Shown here piece after piece: positions 29,851 through 37,706 of a stretch of 64,000 bases of DNA. Source of the DNA: QHXN01 sp032162705 (lineage in GTDB: Bacteria; Acidobacteriota; Blastocatellia; Pyrinomonadales; Pyrinomonadaceae); contig JAVRON010000088.1 of assembly GCA_032162705.1 (NCBI GenBank), positions 1-64,000 on the forward strand, given 5' to 3'. Under the pieces are notes generated by a model. It did no database searches and was not told the origin of the DNA. It saw only the letters and a list, made by a program, of their open reading frames with translations. Both the position numbers and the translations under genes were made by a program. The first letter of the stretch is position 1. Each line of letters opens with the position of its first letter.

Positions 29851-32060
29851 TAAGGTGCCTCGACTCCGGTTGGCAGGGCGATGTGAAAGGTCGAGCCGCG
29901 CGGAGAGTCCTCGTCAGCCCACAAGTGGCCCCCATGCGATTCTACGATGGAGCGACTGATGGACAGTCCCATTCCGGTGCCATGAAGCTTCGTAGTAAAG
30001 AACGCATCGAAGATCTGGTCTGCCTGCGGGGGCAGCCCGCTACCAGTATCTTGGATGGAAACCAAAACCTGCTCGTTTTCCCGGCACTCGGATTTAATGA
30101 ACAGCTCGCGCTGATCGTCCACATCTTTCATCGCATCGATGCCATTGAGCACGAGATTCATAAAGACCTGCTGCAATTGCACCCGGTCAGCCGTGAGCGA
30201 GGGAAGCCTTGTCCCTAGCTCCGTCCACACGGAGATTGAGTATCGCGTCATCTCGCTCCGCAGAAGGACGATTATTTCTCCAATCACTTCGTTGATATCG
30301 ACCGGCTCCCGTTGCGGAGTACCTTTCTTGAAGAGCAGCCGGATGCGACTAATGATGTCCGCCGCCCGCTTTCCATCTTTCGCGCTTCTGATCGCGGCGT
30401 CTCGCGCCTCCTGGATGTTCGGGGAGTCGCCGGCGAGCCAGCGCACGCAAGTGTTGGCGTTAGTCACTGCCGCCGTTATAGGCTGATTCACTTCATGCGC
30501 CACGGACGCGGTAAGCTCACCCATCATCGTCACTCGGCTCACGTGCGCGAGATCCGCCTGTGCCTGTCGCAAAGCTTCTGTGGCGCGCTTTTGCTCAGTG
30601 ATGTCGCGGGCCACCTTGGAGACGCCAATGATCTGGCCCGCAGCGTCTTTCATCGGAGAGATGGCTAAAGAAACATGAATCTGCCGACCATCTTTCCTGA
30701 GCCGGACTGTTTCAAAGTGGTGAACGCTCTCTCCTCGACTGACTCTTTCGATAATCTGCGACTCCTCGTCCTGGCGGTCGGGTGGGATCAGAATGGTAAT
30801 CGGTCGCCCGACGGCTTCCTCCGCCGCATAGCCGAAGGTTCTTTGGGCTCCGGCATTCCAGGTGGTGATGACCCCTGCGAGGGTCTTGCTTATGATTGCA
30901 TCGTCAGAAGAGGCAACAATCGCCGCCAGTCGGAGTTGCGCCTCCTCGGCCCGCTTACGCTCGGTAACATCGACATGCGTACCGACGTATTCGGCAATCT
31001 CCCCACTCGCGCTTAAGACCGGATGGGCCAAGGCATGGATGTGCCTAACCTCTCCATCGGGTAGCACGATTCTGAATTCGTCGGTGTAGTCTGTTCTCTC
31101 GCGCAGTGCCTTCATGGACTTTTCGTACACTCTGCCAAAATCCTCCGGATGGATCCGTTTAAAGACACTTTCGCGCTCCGGAAGGCCCTGCTGCGGATCG
31201 AAGCCCCAAATTCGGAAATCTTCCTCTGACCAGTAGGCGGCGATTTTCGAGTCGGCGCTGAAGGCCCAACTGCCCGTGTGACTAAGTCTCTGCGCCTCCG
31301 CAAGGTAACGCTCACTCAGCCGTAAAGCCTCTTCGGCCCGCTTGCGCTCGGTGAGCTGTTCTCGGAGAGCATCCTCTACACGCTCGCGTTCCCGGATATT
31401 GGTCAACAGCCTCTCCACTTCACGCGCCGCTTGGTTCGTTCCCAGAAATTCGTCCGGTGGCACGTAGTACAGATTTCGGCAGACTGTGCCGCCGTTAACG
31501 ACCACGGGATGGGTGCGGATAACGTCGAGAATGAGTTCCGGCGGAAAGAGGCGTCGATTGTACTGGCAAAGCGCGGAACAGTTATTTTCAGCGACGGTGT
31601 GAGCCAATCTGCTTTCGTATTCCATCCAACGCTCAAGCCCATGGCCCTCTCTGAGAACCCATTTTTGAACCCATTCTGTTTCGCCCGTGGCGCGGAGCGC
31701 AGAGAACCCTTCGCTTAGCGCCAACTGTGTGGCTTCCTTCCAGAATGTGGACATCCAATCGGGGTGAAAAGCTCCGTGCTCCAGATATGCCTGCTCTTTT
31801 GTGACCAGAACCAGGGCTTTGGATGAGATCGCACGATCTACGTCAATGCCTTCGGACTGCATGGCCTGACGAACGTCTCCAGCCGCGCCATCGTCTGCTA
31901 TGTAAATACATTTTTCGCCACGCTCCAGTCCGATCCGTATGAATGGAACAGCGACCGCGTAATGCTCTTGAGGGCTCTCGTATATCGAGCAGAAATGGTC
32001 GTGTGGACCGAGTTGTTCGAGCGCATCAATGAGGGTAGTCGTTTGTGCTGCGAGACTCAT
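29850..32060 (-). CDS. MEDS/PAS sensor histidine kinase
   Basis: 736 residues from ATG 32060 (AAGGAAG five bases upstream). The N-terminal 170 residues are a MEDS sensory domain (GPHDHFCSIYESPQEHYAVA and FIRIGLERGEKCIYIADD). Two PAS domains follow (SHTGSWAFSADSKIAAYWSE and IVASSDDAIISKTLAGVITT). The kinase core has the phosphohistidine in SVAHEVNQPITAA and ATPase boxes NLVLNGIDAM, DTGSGLPP and GTGMGLSISRSI. No membrane segment is seen, so it is cytoplasmic. It is coupled to the FixJ-type regulator. The kinase core is nearly identical to that of the next gene upstream. Confidence 0.93.
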   Translation of the reverse strand: MSLAAQTTTLIDALEQLGPHDHFCSIYESPQEHYAVAVPFIRIGLERGEKCIYIADDGAAGDVRQAMQSEGIDVDRAISSKALVLVTKEQAYLEHGAFHPDWMSTFWKEATQLALSEGFSALRATGETEWVQKWVLREGHGLERWMEYESRLAHTVAENNCSALCQYNRRLFPPELILDVIRTHPVVVNGGTVCRNLYYVPPDEFLGTNQAAREVERLLTNIRERERVEDALREQLTERKRAEEALRLSERYLAEAQRLSHTGSWAFSADSKIAAYWSEEDFRIWGFDPQQGLPERESVFKRIHPEDFGRVYEKSMKALRERTDYTDEFRIVLPDGEVRHIHALAHPVLSASGEIAEYVGTHVDVTERKRAEEAQLRLAAIVASSDDAIISKTLAGVITTWNAGAQRTFGYAAEEAVGRPITILIPPDRQDEESQIIERVSRGESVHHFETVRLRKDGRQIHVSLAISPMKDAAGQIIGVSKVARDITEQKRATEALRQAQADLAHVSRVTMMGELTASVAHEVNQPITAAVTNANTCVRWLAGDSPNIQEARDAAIRSAKDGKRAADIISRIRLLFKKGTPQREPVDINEVIGEIIVLLRSEMTRYSISVWTELGTRLPSLTADRVQLQQVFMNLVLNGIDAMKDVDDQRELFIKSECRENEQVLVSIQDTGSGLPPQADQIFDAFFTTKLHGTGMGLSISRSIVESHGGHLWADEDSPRGSTFHIALPTGVEAP

Positions 32061-32172
32061 AAAGCTTCCTTTTTTAGTCAAAACCTGTTCGCATAAGGAC
32101 TGTCCCCACCATCTCACGCGCGCGTGGCGGTAAAGAAAATCCACCAAGTCGCCGATAGGTACGGGCGAGTCA

Positions 32173-33837
32173 TTAATGTCCCTCGACTCTGGCTGGCAGG
32201 GCGATGTGAAAGGTCGAGCCGCGCGGAGAGTCCTCGTCAGCCCACAAGCGGCCCCCATGCGATTCTACTATGGAGCGGCTGATGGATAATCCCATGCCTG
32301 TGCCGTGAAGCTTCGTGGTAAAGAACGCATCAAAGATTCGGTCTGCCTGCGGGGGCAGCCCACCGCCGGTATCGCCGATAGATATCAAAAGCCGCTCGTC
32401 TTCCGCCAGTTGCGATTTGATGAACAACTCGCGCTGATCGTCCACATCCTTCATCGCTTCGATCCCATTGAGCACGAGATTCATGAAGACCTGCTGCAAT
32501 TGCACAGGGTCACCCATAAGCTCGGGAAGTCCTGCCCCTAGCTCGGTCCGAACTGAGACTGAATATCGCGTGGCCTCGCTGCGCAGAAGGATGATTATCT
32601 CTCGAATGACTTCGTTTATATCAACCGGCTCCCGTTTTGGAGTGCCCTTCTGGAAGAGTAACCGGATGCGACTAATGATTTCCGCTGCGCGCGTTGAAGA
32701 TTTGGCGCTCCTCATCGCAGCCTCGCGCGCCTCTTCGATGTTTGGGGAGTCGCCGGCGAGCCAGCGCACGCAGGTTTTGGCGTTGGTCACGGCTGCCGTG
32801 ATCGGTTGATTCACTTCGTGGGCGAGGGACGCAGTCAGTTCTCCCATCGTCGTCACTCGGCTCACGTGCGCGAGATCAGCCTGCGCCTGTCGCAAAGCTT
32901 CTGCGGCGCGCTTCTGCTCCGTCAAGGCCAGCTTGCGTTCTGTGATGTCGTTGTTGGTTTCCAGTATGGCGGCAGGCTCGCCTTGCTCGTCTCGCTGCAA
33001 AGACCAGCGGCTCGCCACCACGACCTCTGTCCCGTCGCGCTTAGTGTGGACGAGTTCGCCTTCCCAACGCCCGGTGTGGAGCAACTCCGCATTGATTCCC
33101 GCCAACGGCGCAGGAAAGATCGTCCGGGTAAGTTGGTGGGTGACCTTGCCGATGGCCTCCTCTCTGGTCCAGCCGTACAGCTCCTCGGCGCCACGATTCC
33201 AGTAGGTGATGACATCGCCCATGTCCCGGGCGAATACGGTGTCGTGCGTCAGGTCGAGCAGGCTCGCCTGCTCCCGCAGGACATCTTCGGCCCGCTTGCG
33301 CTCGGTATTTTCTGTTTGCAGCGCCTCATTAGTTCGCTTCAGCTCCAGAACTGTTCTGCTCAAGTCATCGCGCGCGTTTCTAATGGATTCCGTTGCGCTT
33401 CTTTGCGCGGCGCTTAACGCCCCGACGAAAAGGGCCGACAGCGCAAAGATGATAAAGCGCGGCACCTCCTTGATCTCCATAGTCAACGAATAGACCGGAA
33501 GCACGAAGTAGTAATCGAAAGCCAGAAGGGAGAGGGCCACCGCGAACAACCCGGGCCTGAGTCCACCAAACCAGGCGCTCAACATGATTGCGCAAAGGAA
33601 CAGTGACACAGGGGCAGTAACCAGTTGAATCTCCAGCCAGCGCGCGACGAGGAGCGCGACCAGCACCGACAGGACAGCTATCCCGTAACTCAAAAGCGCA
33701 GGCGAATCAGACCACCGGAGATGAACAGGCTTCGAGAGACCGGTCGGGATACTGCTAATCGGCTCGGTGGTTAGTGTGGGAAGACGACCTTCGCCCATTG
33801 TCGTTCGATAGGCTTTGCTATGGTTGGTTGTTGCCAT
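32173..33837 (-). CDS. DUF4118/PAS membrane sensor histidine kinase
   Basis: 554 residues from ATG 33837, preceded by GGAGGTCAC. Residues 45-145 hold four membrane segments of the KdpD-like DUF4118 type (LSAWFGGLRPGLFAVALSLL and FDYYFVLPVYSL). One PAS domain follows (LDLTHDTVFARDMGDVITYW). The kinase has SLAHEVNQPITAA as the H box and GTGMGLSISRSI in the ATPase domain. The last 235 residues closely match the MEDS kinase downstream, down to the ending. The gap to that gene is 112 bp, so they may be co-transcribed. Confidence 0.93.
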   Translation of the reverse strand: MATTNHSKAYRTTMGEGRLPTLTTEPISSIPTGLSKPVHLRWSDSPALLSYGIAVLSVLVALLVARWLEIQLVTAPVSLFLCAIMLSAWFGGLRPGLFAVALSLLAFDYYFVLPVYSLTMEIKEVPRFIIFALSALFVGALSAAQRSATESIRNARDDLSRTVLELKRTNEALQTENTERKRAEDVLREQASLLDLTHDTVFARDMGDVITYWNRGAEELYGWTREEAIGKVTHQLTRTIFPAPLAGINAELLHTGRWEGELVHTKRDGTEVVVASRWSLQRDEQGEPAAILETNNDITERKLALTEQKRAAEALRQAQADLAHVSRVTTMGELTASLAHEVNQPITAAVTNAKTCVRWLAGDSPNIEEAREAAMRSAKSSTRAAEIISRIRLLFQKGTPKREPVDINEVIREIIILLRSEATRYSVSVRTELGAGLPELMGDPVQLQQVFMNLVLNGIEAMKDVDDQRELFIKSQLAEDERLLISIGDTGGGLPPQADRIFDAFFTTKLHGTGMGLSISRSIVESHGGRLWADEDSPRGSTFHIALPARVEGH

Positions 33838-33951
33838 GTGACCTCCGCGACAATGGTCTCGTGGCTTGATTGTACGATGGCAATCTACTGCTTCAAAACA
33901 TTTCTGTCGACTCTTTACTGCTAAGAACTTGAAGAGCAGGAGACGGTAGAC

Positions 33952-35628
33952 CTATTTAACCTTCACGACGATCAGCGTGATGTCATCATGCTGCGAGGCC
34001 CGACCCTGCCACTCTAATACCTTCGCGATTACTCTTGCGGCCGATTCGCGCGCGGGCAATCGCAGGGATTCAACCACCGTCGAGCGTAACTTCTCTTCGC
34101 CGAACTCCACGCCCGCCGGGTTCAGAGCTTCCGTCACGCCATCGGTGTATACGACGAGAACATCTCCACTCTGAAGTTGAATAGTCTCCTGCTCATAAGG
34201 GCCGTCGAGGAAGGTGCCAATTATCGGCCCACCCGTCGTCAGCCGTCTGACCAACGGTTCCCCTGCCGTGGACGCGGCGGGGCCGGTGCCGGTTCCCACC
34301 GCTCTATTTGACAGTAAACGAGGGACGCCCGGCGCATGAAGAAGCTCTCCAGCGTCTCGCGGCAAAGCCGGTAGAGCGCGCACGAGCATCGGCGGATTGT
34401 GTCCGGCGTTGACATAGGTCAAGCCATGCGTCCGATTGTCAAACTGCGCAAGAAAGAATGTCGCGTAACTCGCGTCGCCGGTCGAGCGTTGAAGCAGGCG
34501 ATTCATCGAAGAGACGACATCGGCTAAAGACTTTTCTCCGGACATCAGTTGGCAGCGCATCGAAGCCTGAACCGTGGACATCAACAGCGCCGCGGAGATT
34601 CCCTTGCCGGCGACATCGGCGATGGCGATGCAGGTTCGGCGAGCGTCCGTGTCAAAATAATCGTAGTAGTCACCCCCAACACGGAGAGCCGGGAGGCAGG
34701 CACCGTAAATCTCCAGCGCGTCATCCTCAAGTCCGTCGGCGGGGAAAAGGTGCCGCTGAACTTCGGCGGCCATCTCAAGCTCGCGCGCAGTGCGCTCTTC
34801 CTCAACCAGACGACCGAGCAACTCCATGTTTTCAATGAACGTACCCATCTGGTTAGCCACCACAAGCAACAGGCGATTGTCTTCTCGTGCATAAGGCAGG
34901 TCGGAGAGTCGCCGGCCCAGTGAAATGAGTCCGCGCAAACGACCATTGGCGGCAATCGGCATCAAGAGTGTAGAGCGTACTGCCCGCAATGTTTGGTTGT
35001 CGTGATCGGACGGGACACTGTAATCCTTCAGCCCCGGGCGCTGTTGCGGGAGACCAGCTTCGCCAGATTCCGGCAAATTCAAGATCGACTTACTTAACTG
35101 GTTGATGGGCCACTCGTCGTAGTGCAACACGAGGTCGTGAAGGCGAGTTGGCGATGCGGCTCCTGCCCTCGATGCGCCGGATGAAGATGTGGCGACGTAC
35201 GCTCCCCGTTCCTCGTCATCCAGAAAAATAGTTACATTGTCCGGATGGAGCGCATCAGTGACCTTGTTCGCTACTAACTCGACCAGTTGTTTAGTTTTCG
35301 AGAGCGTAGGAATCGCCTCGCCAAGTTCGGTTAAGATCAGTTCAGCATTGTATGCTTCACGGAAGAAGCGTCGATCAATCGAGGCCATCACGCGCCGGTT
35401 AAGCGTCGTCAGTAGCGCTATTGTCGCGACGGTGACGAAGATCGAAGCGACAATGTCCGCTCGATTGCCATACCGATCAATGAAAGCGATGCGGCTGCCG
35501 GTCAGCAGAAAACTCAACGCCGATAGGACAACCACCGCCTGGAAAAGGCGAAAGCCATGCGAGACGAGCAGGTAGCGCACGCTGCGACGGATCAGGAAAC
35601 TAATGGGAATCATCCGGAGTTGCATCAT
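33952..35628 (-). CDS. PP2C/SpoIIE-type (RsbU-like) phosphatase with GAF domain
   Basis: 558 residues. Two N-terminal membrane segments (about 25-45 and 60-80) are followed by a GAF domain (TKQLVELVANKVTDALHPDN) and a C-terminal PP2C-like phosphatase. The metal-binding motifs are RVGGDYYDYF, IADVAGKGISAALLMS, YTDGVTEALN and SQHDDITLIVV. Such proteins dephosphorylate anti-sigma-factor antagonists in partner-switching cascades; no such partner is visible here. ATG 35628 is followed at once by a second ATG. A strong sigma-54 promoter match lies about 115 bp upstream. Confidence 0.9.
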   Translation of the reverse strand: MMQLRMIPISFLIRRSVRYLLVSHGFRLFQAVVVLSALSFLLTGSRIAFIDRYGNRADIVASIFVTVATIALLTTLNRRVMASIDRRFFREAYNAELILTELGEAIPTLSKTKQLVELVANKVTDALHPDNVTIFLDDEERGAYVATSSSGASRAGAASPTRLHDLVLHYDEWPINQLSKSILNLPESGEAGLPQQRPGLKDYSVPSDHDNQTLRAVRSTLLMPIAANGRLRGLISLGRRLSDLPYAREDNRLLLVVANQMGTFIENMELLGRLVEEERTARELEMAAEVQRHLFPADGLEDDALEIYGACLPALRVGGDYYDYFDTDARRTCIAIADVAGKGISAALLMSTVQASMRCQLMSGEKSLADVVSSMNRLLQRSTGDASYATFFLAQFDNRTHGLTYVNAGHNPPMLVRALPALPRDAGELLHAPGVPRLLSNRAVGTGTGPAASTAGEPLVRRLTTGGPIIGTFLDGPYEQETIQLQSGDVLVVYTDGVTEALNPAGVEFGEEKLRSTVVESLRLPARESAARVIAKVLEWQGRASQHDDITLIVVKVK

Positions 35629-35742
35629 GCCCGTTCACCTTAGGCGGCAGCGCGACCGGCCCCCCCCGTGGCATGGCCCCTGCCCGCTCTCCTTCCGGCT
35701 TCTCTCGACTTGGCAGCGCGTGGAAGAGCCTTTTCTGCTAAG

Positions 35743-35758
35743 TGCAATCGGCTTGCCA
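35743..35758 (-). promoter_or_regulatory. Sigma-54 promoter of the SpoIIE phosphatase gene
   Basis: Reading the minus strand gives TGGCAAG-CCGA-TTGCA: all ten core bases (TGGCA and TTGCA) match, with exactly ten bases between GG and GC. Transcription should start near 35731, about 100 bp before the ATG. Confidence 0.75.
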
Positions 35759-35835
35759 CTCCTCGCTCCTGATGTCCGCTCGTCGTTTTCCTACGAACGA
35801 GTCTTCATTCGATAGTTGGCGATAGCTGTAGCTCG

Positions 35836-35851
35836 AACACCGGAGTGTTCA
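35836..35851. promoter_or_regulatory. Inverted repeat GAACAC-N4-GTGTTC, candidate operator/enhancer
   Basis: A perfect 6-4-6 inverted repeat, 78 bp upstream of the sigma-54 element of the SpoIIE gene. This is a typical distance for an activator site of a sigma-54 promoter. Which protein binds is unknown. Confidence 0.45.
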
Positions 35852-36043
35852 TATTTAAACAGTTGGCACTTTATGGCCGTACACCGAGCGTGTCATCTCT
35901 TTTGAAGAGAGCGTTTTCTCCTTCTGAAAATCCGCTGTTACTGACTTGTTATTAGTTCTGATGTCGCCTGAATCGCGGAACAGCGGGTGCTATTACCCCG
36001 GGTAGGAAATCTGACGAGACCATGAGAGTTGAGGTTTAAGAAG

Positions 36044-37024
36044 ATGCAGACAAGACGATTGGGAACGACCGGGCTATCCATCACGCCTCTCGGTTTTGGA
36101 AGCTGGGCGGTCGGTGGCGGCGGGTGGCAATTCGGTTGGGGCTTGCAGGACGACAGGGAATCAATGGCGGCTATTCATCGCGCACTTGACCTCGGCATCA
36201 ACTGGATTGATACCGCAGCCGTTTACGGCTTGGGCCATTCTGAAGAGATTGTGGCAAAAGCTCTTAAAGAACGCTCAGAACGGCCATACATTTTTACGAA
36301 GTGTTCGATGATCTGGGATGCACGGGGCAGTATTAGTCACAGCCTGAAGCGAGAATCAATACGGCGTGAGGTCGAGGACAGCTTGCGCCGGCTACAGGTG
36401 GATGTAATTGATCTTTACCAGATTCACTGGCCCGATCCGGACATTGATATCGAGGAAGGGTGGAGTACGCTTTCTGATCTCAAGCGCGAGGGCAAGGTTC
36501 GTTACATTGGAGCGTCAAACTTCAATGTCGAACAGTTGCGGCGCGCGATGAACATCGACCGCGTCGATTCGCTTCAACCGCGCTACTCACTCATCCATCC
36601 GGAGGTGGAGGATGAAGTCCTGCCTTTCTGCGAAAGGAACGGCATTGGCGTGATCGTCTACTCACCGATGATGTCGGGGCTTCTCAGCGGACGAATGACG
36701 CAAGAACGGATCAGTAATTTTCCCGAAGACGATTGGCGCAAGAATAATCCCGAGTTCCGTGAACCACGGCTTTACCGAAACCTCTGGCTCGCGGAGTTGT
36801 TGAAGAACATCGGCAGGCATCACGGCCTCTCGGCGGGAGAGATAGCAATTGCGTGGACGCTACGATTATCTGCTGTGACCGGCGCGATTGTGGGCGGAAG
36901 AAGCCCTGAGCAGGTCGAGGGAATTGTGGGCGCAGCAAACTTTCGTTTGAGCGAAGATGAGATTGACGGGATCGACAGGTTCGCGCGCGCGAACGTTTGG
37001 GTAAAGTCAGAGGTCGCGGCTTAA
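36044..37024 (+). CDS. Aldo/keto reductase
   Basis: 326 residues from ATG 36044 (GAGG nine bases upstream); a TTG five codons earlier is less likely. It has the family signature near the N-terminus (RRLGTTGLSITPLGFG) and the catalytic tetrad: Asp and Tyr in DTAAVYGLGHSEE, Lys in FTKCSM and His in YQIHWPD. The C-terminal NADPH-site region (TGAIVGGRSPEQVEGI) is present. It reduces aldehydes or ketones with NADPH in the cytoplasm; the substrate cannot be told. It stands alone on the plus strand, divergent from the signalling cluster. Confidence 0.92.
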   Translation: MQTRRLGTTGLSITPLGFGSWAVGGGGWQFGWGLQDDRESMAAIHRALDLGINWIDTAAVYGLGHSEEIVAKALKERSERPYIFTKCSMIWDARGSISHSLKRESIRREVEDSLRRLQVDVIDLYQIHWPDPDIDIEEGWSTLSDLKREGKVRYIGASNFNVEQLRRAMNIDRVDSLQPRYSLIHPEVEDEVLPFCERNGIGVIVYSPMMSGLLSGRMTQERISNFPEDDWRKNNPEFREPRLYRNLWLAELLKNIGRHHGLSAGEIAIAWTLRLSAVTGAIVGGRSPEQVEGIVGAANFRLSEDEIDGIDRFARANVWVKSEVAA

Positions 37025-37351
37025 GACAACACTGCGCGTCAGCGCTCTTCAACACTACCGGTAGGTCGCCGCCTCAATGCGGTGGTCTCTCAGCGACATT
37101 AGTAACTGCGAACGAGACCCGGTGAATCAAGTGTCCAAATATCACCGTCTGGCATTAGGTGGTCATCACCTGCCGGGAAACAAGACCTAAAAGAATCCTC
37201 ACTCTCCGGCCATTTCCATAGATTCTCTTAGTTAGGCGCAGTTTGCATTTACTCCACCAGTGTCCGGCCAACGGCACGGTGAGTGCATTTACCAGTCGCG
37301 CAATTGAAATCTTACAGATTCGAGTCGAGAGGACAAGGGAGGGACGTGGAA
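37025..37351. other. Regulatory region upstream of the glycine-zipper/fdh cluster
   Basis: Contains no gene. Visible elements are the palindrome CTACCGGTAG (37055-37064), the inverted repeat AGGTG-GTCAT-CACCT (37157-37171) and the sigma-54 site at 37272-37287. The AGGTG repeat lies about 100 bp upstream of the promoter and is a candidate activator site. Confidence 0.5.
37272..37287 (+). promoter_or_regulatory. Sigma-54 promoter upstream of glycine-zipper protein and fdh genes
   Basis: CGGCACG-GTGA-GTGCA matches the TGGCACG-N4-TTGCA consensus with GG and GC exactly ten bases apart and one mismatch in each element. It lies 64 bp before ATG 37352. Confidence 0.6.
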
Positions 37352-37654
37352 ATGAAGACTACTTTGCGAAAGAGACAAGCCTTAGCCGCATGGCTGAGCA
37401 TCGTTCTGTTAATCGGCGCGTTCGGGACTCTCAATGTAAACGCGCAACGGCGCTACTACCGTGGTCATCACCACAGCAGAACCAAGGGAGCACTAATCGG
37501 AGGTGCGGCAGGGGCAGTCGTAGGAGCGCTGGTCGGTGGCAGAAAAGGCGCGTTGATTGGCGCGGGCGCGGGCGCCGGAAGTGGCTACTTGATTCAGCGA
37601 CATAGAAACAACCGCCATCGTCGTTACTACAGTCGCAACTACAGGCGCTATTAA
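37352..37654 (+). CDS. Small glycine-zipper exported protein, 100 aa
   Basis: ATG 37352 is preceded by AAGGGAGGGACGTGGAA. A signal peptide (LAAWLSIVLLIGAFGTLNVNA) is followed by a basic Tyr/His-rich segment and then a glycine zipper with small residues every fourth position (ALIGGAAGAVVGALVGGRKG). It ends in an Arg/Tyr-rich tail. Such glycine-zipper proteins sit in or at the outer membrane. It lies 52 bp upstream of the formate dehydrogenase gene and likely shares its sigma-54 promoter. Confidence 0.8.
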   Translation: MKTTLRKRQALAAWLSIVLLIGAFGTLNVNAQRRYYRGHHHSRTKGALIGGAAGAVVGALVGGRKGALIGAGAGAGSGYLIQRHRNNRHRRYYSRNYRRY

Positions 37655-37706
37655 ATTCGCGGCATCGGGTCACTGTCAAAGAGAAGCGTTTGAAGGGGCG
37701 TGATTC

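Larger units (their letters stand above)
35629..36043. other. Divergent regulatory region, no gene
   Basis: About 400 bp separate the SpoIIE gene (minus) and the aldo/keto reductase gene (plus). It contains the sigma-54 site at 35743-35758 on the minus strand and an inverted repeat at 35836-35851, both listed separately. A near sigma-54 match toward the plus strand (TGGCAC...GGC, about 35865) has one base too few between its elements. No protein-like frame was found. Confidence 0.6.

Noticed and set aside
35865..35880. Sigma-54-like element TGGCACTTTATGGC toward the aldo/keto reductase gene
   Set aside because: Only nine bases separate GG and GC; sigma-54 promoters need ten. It may be a chance match.
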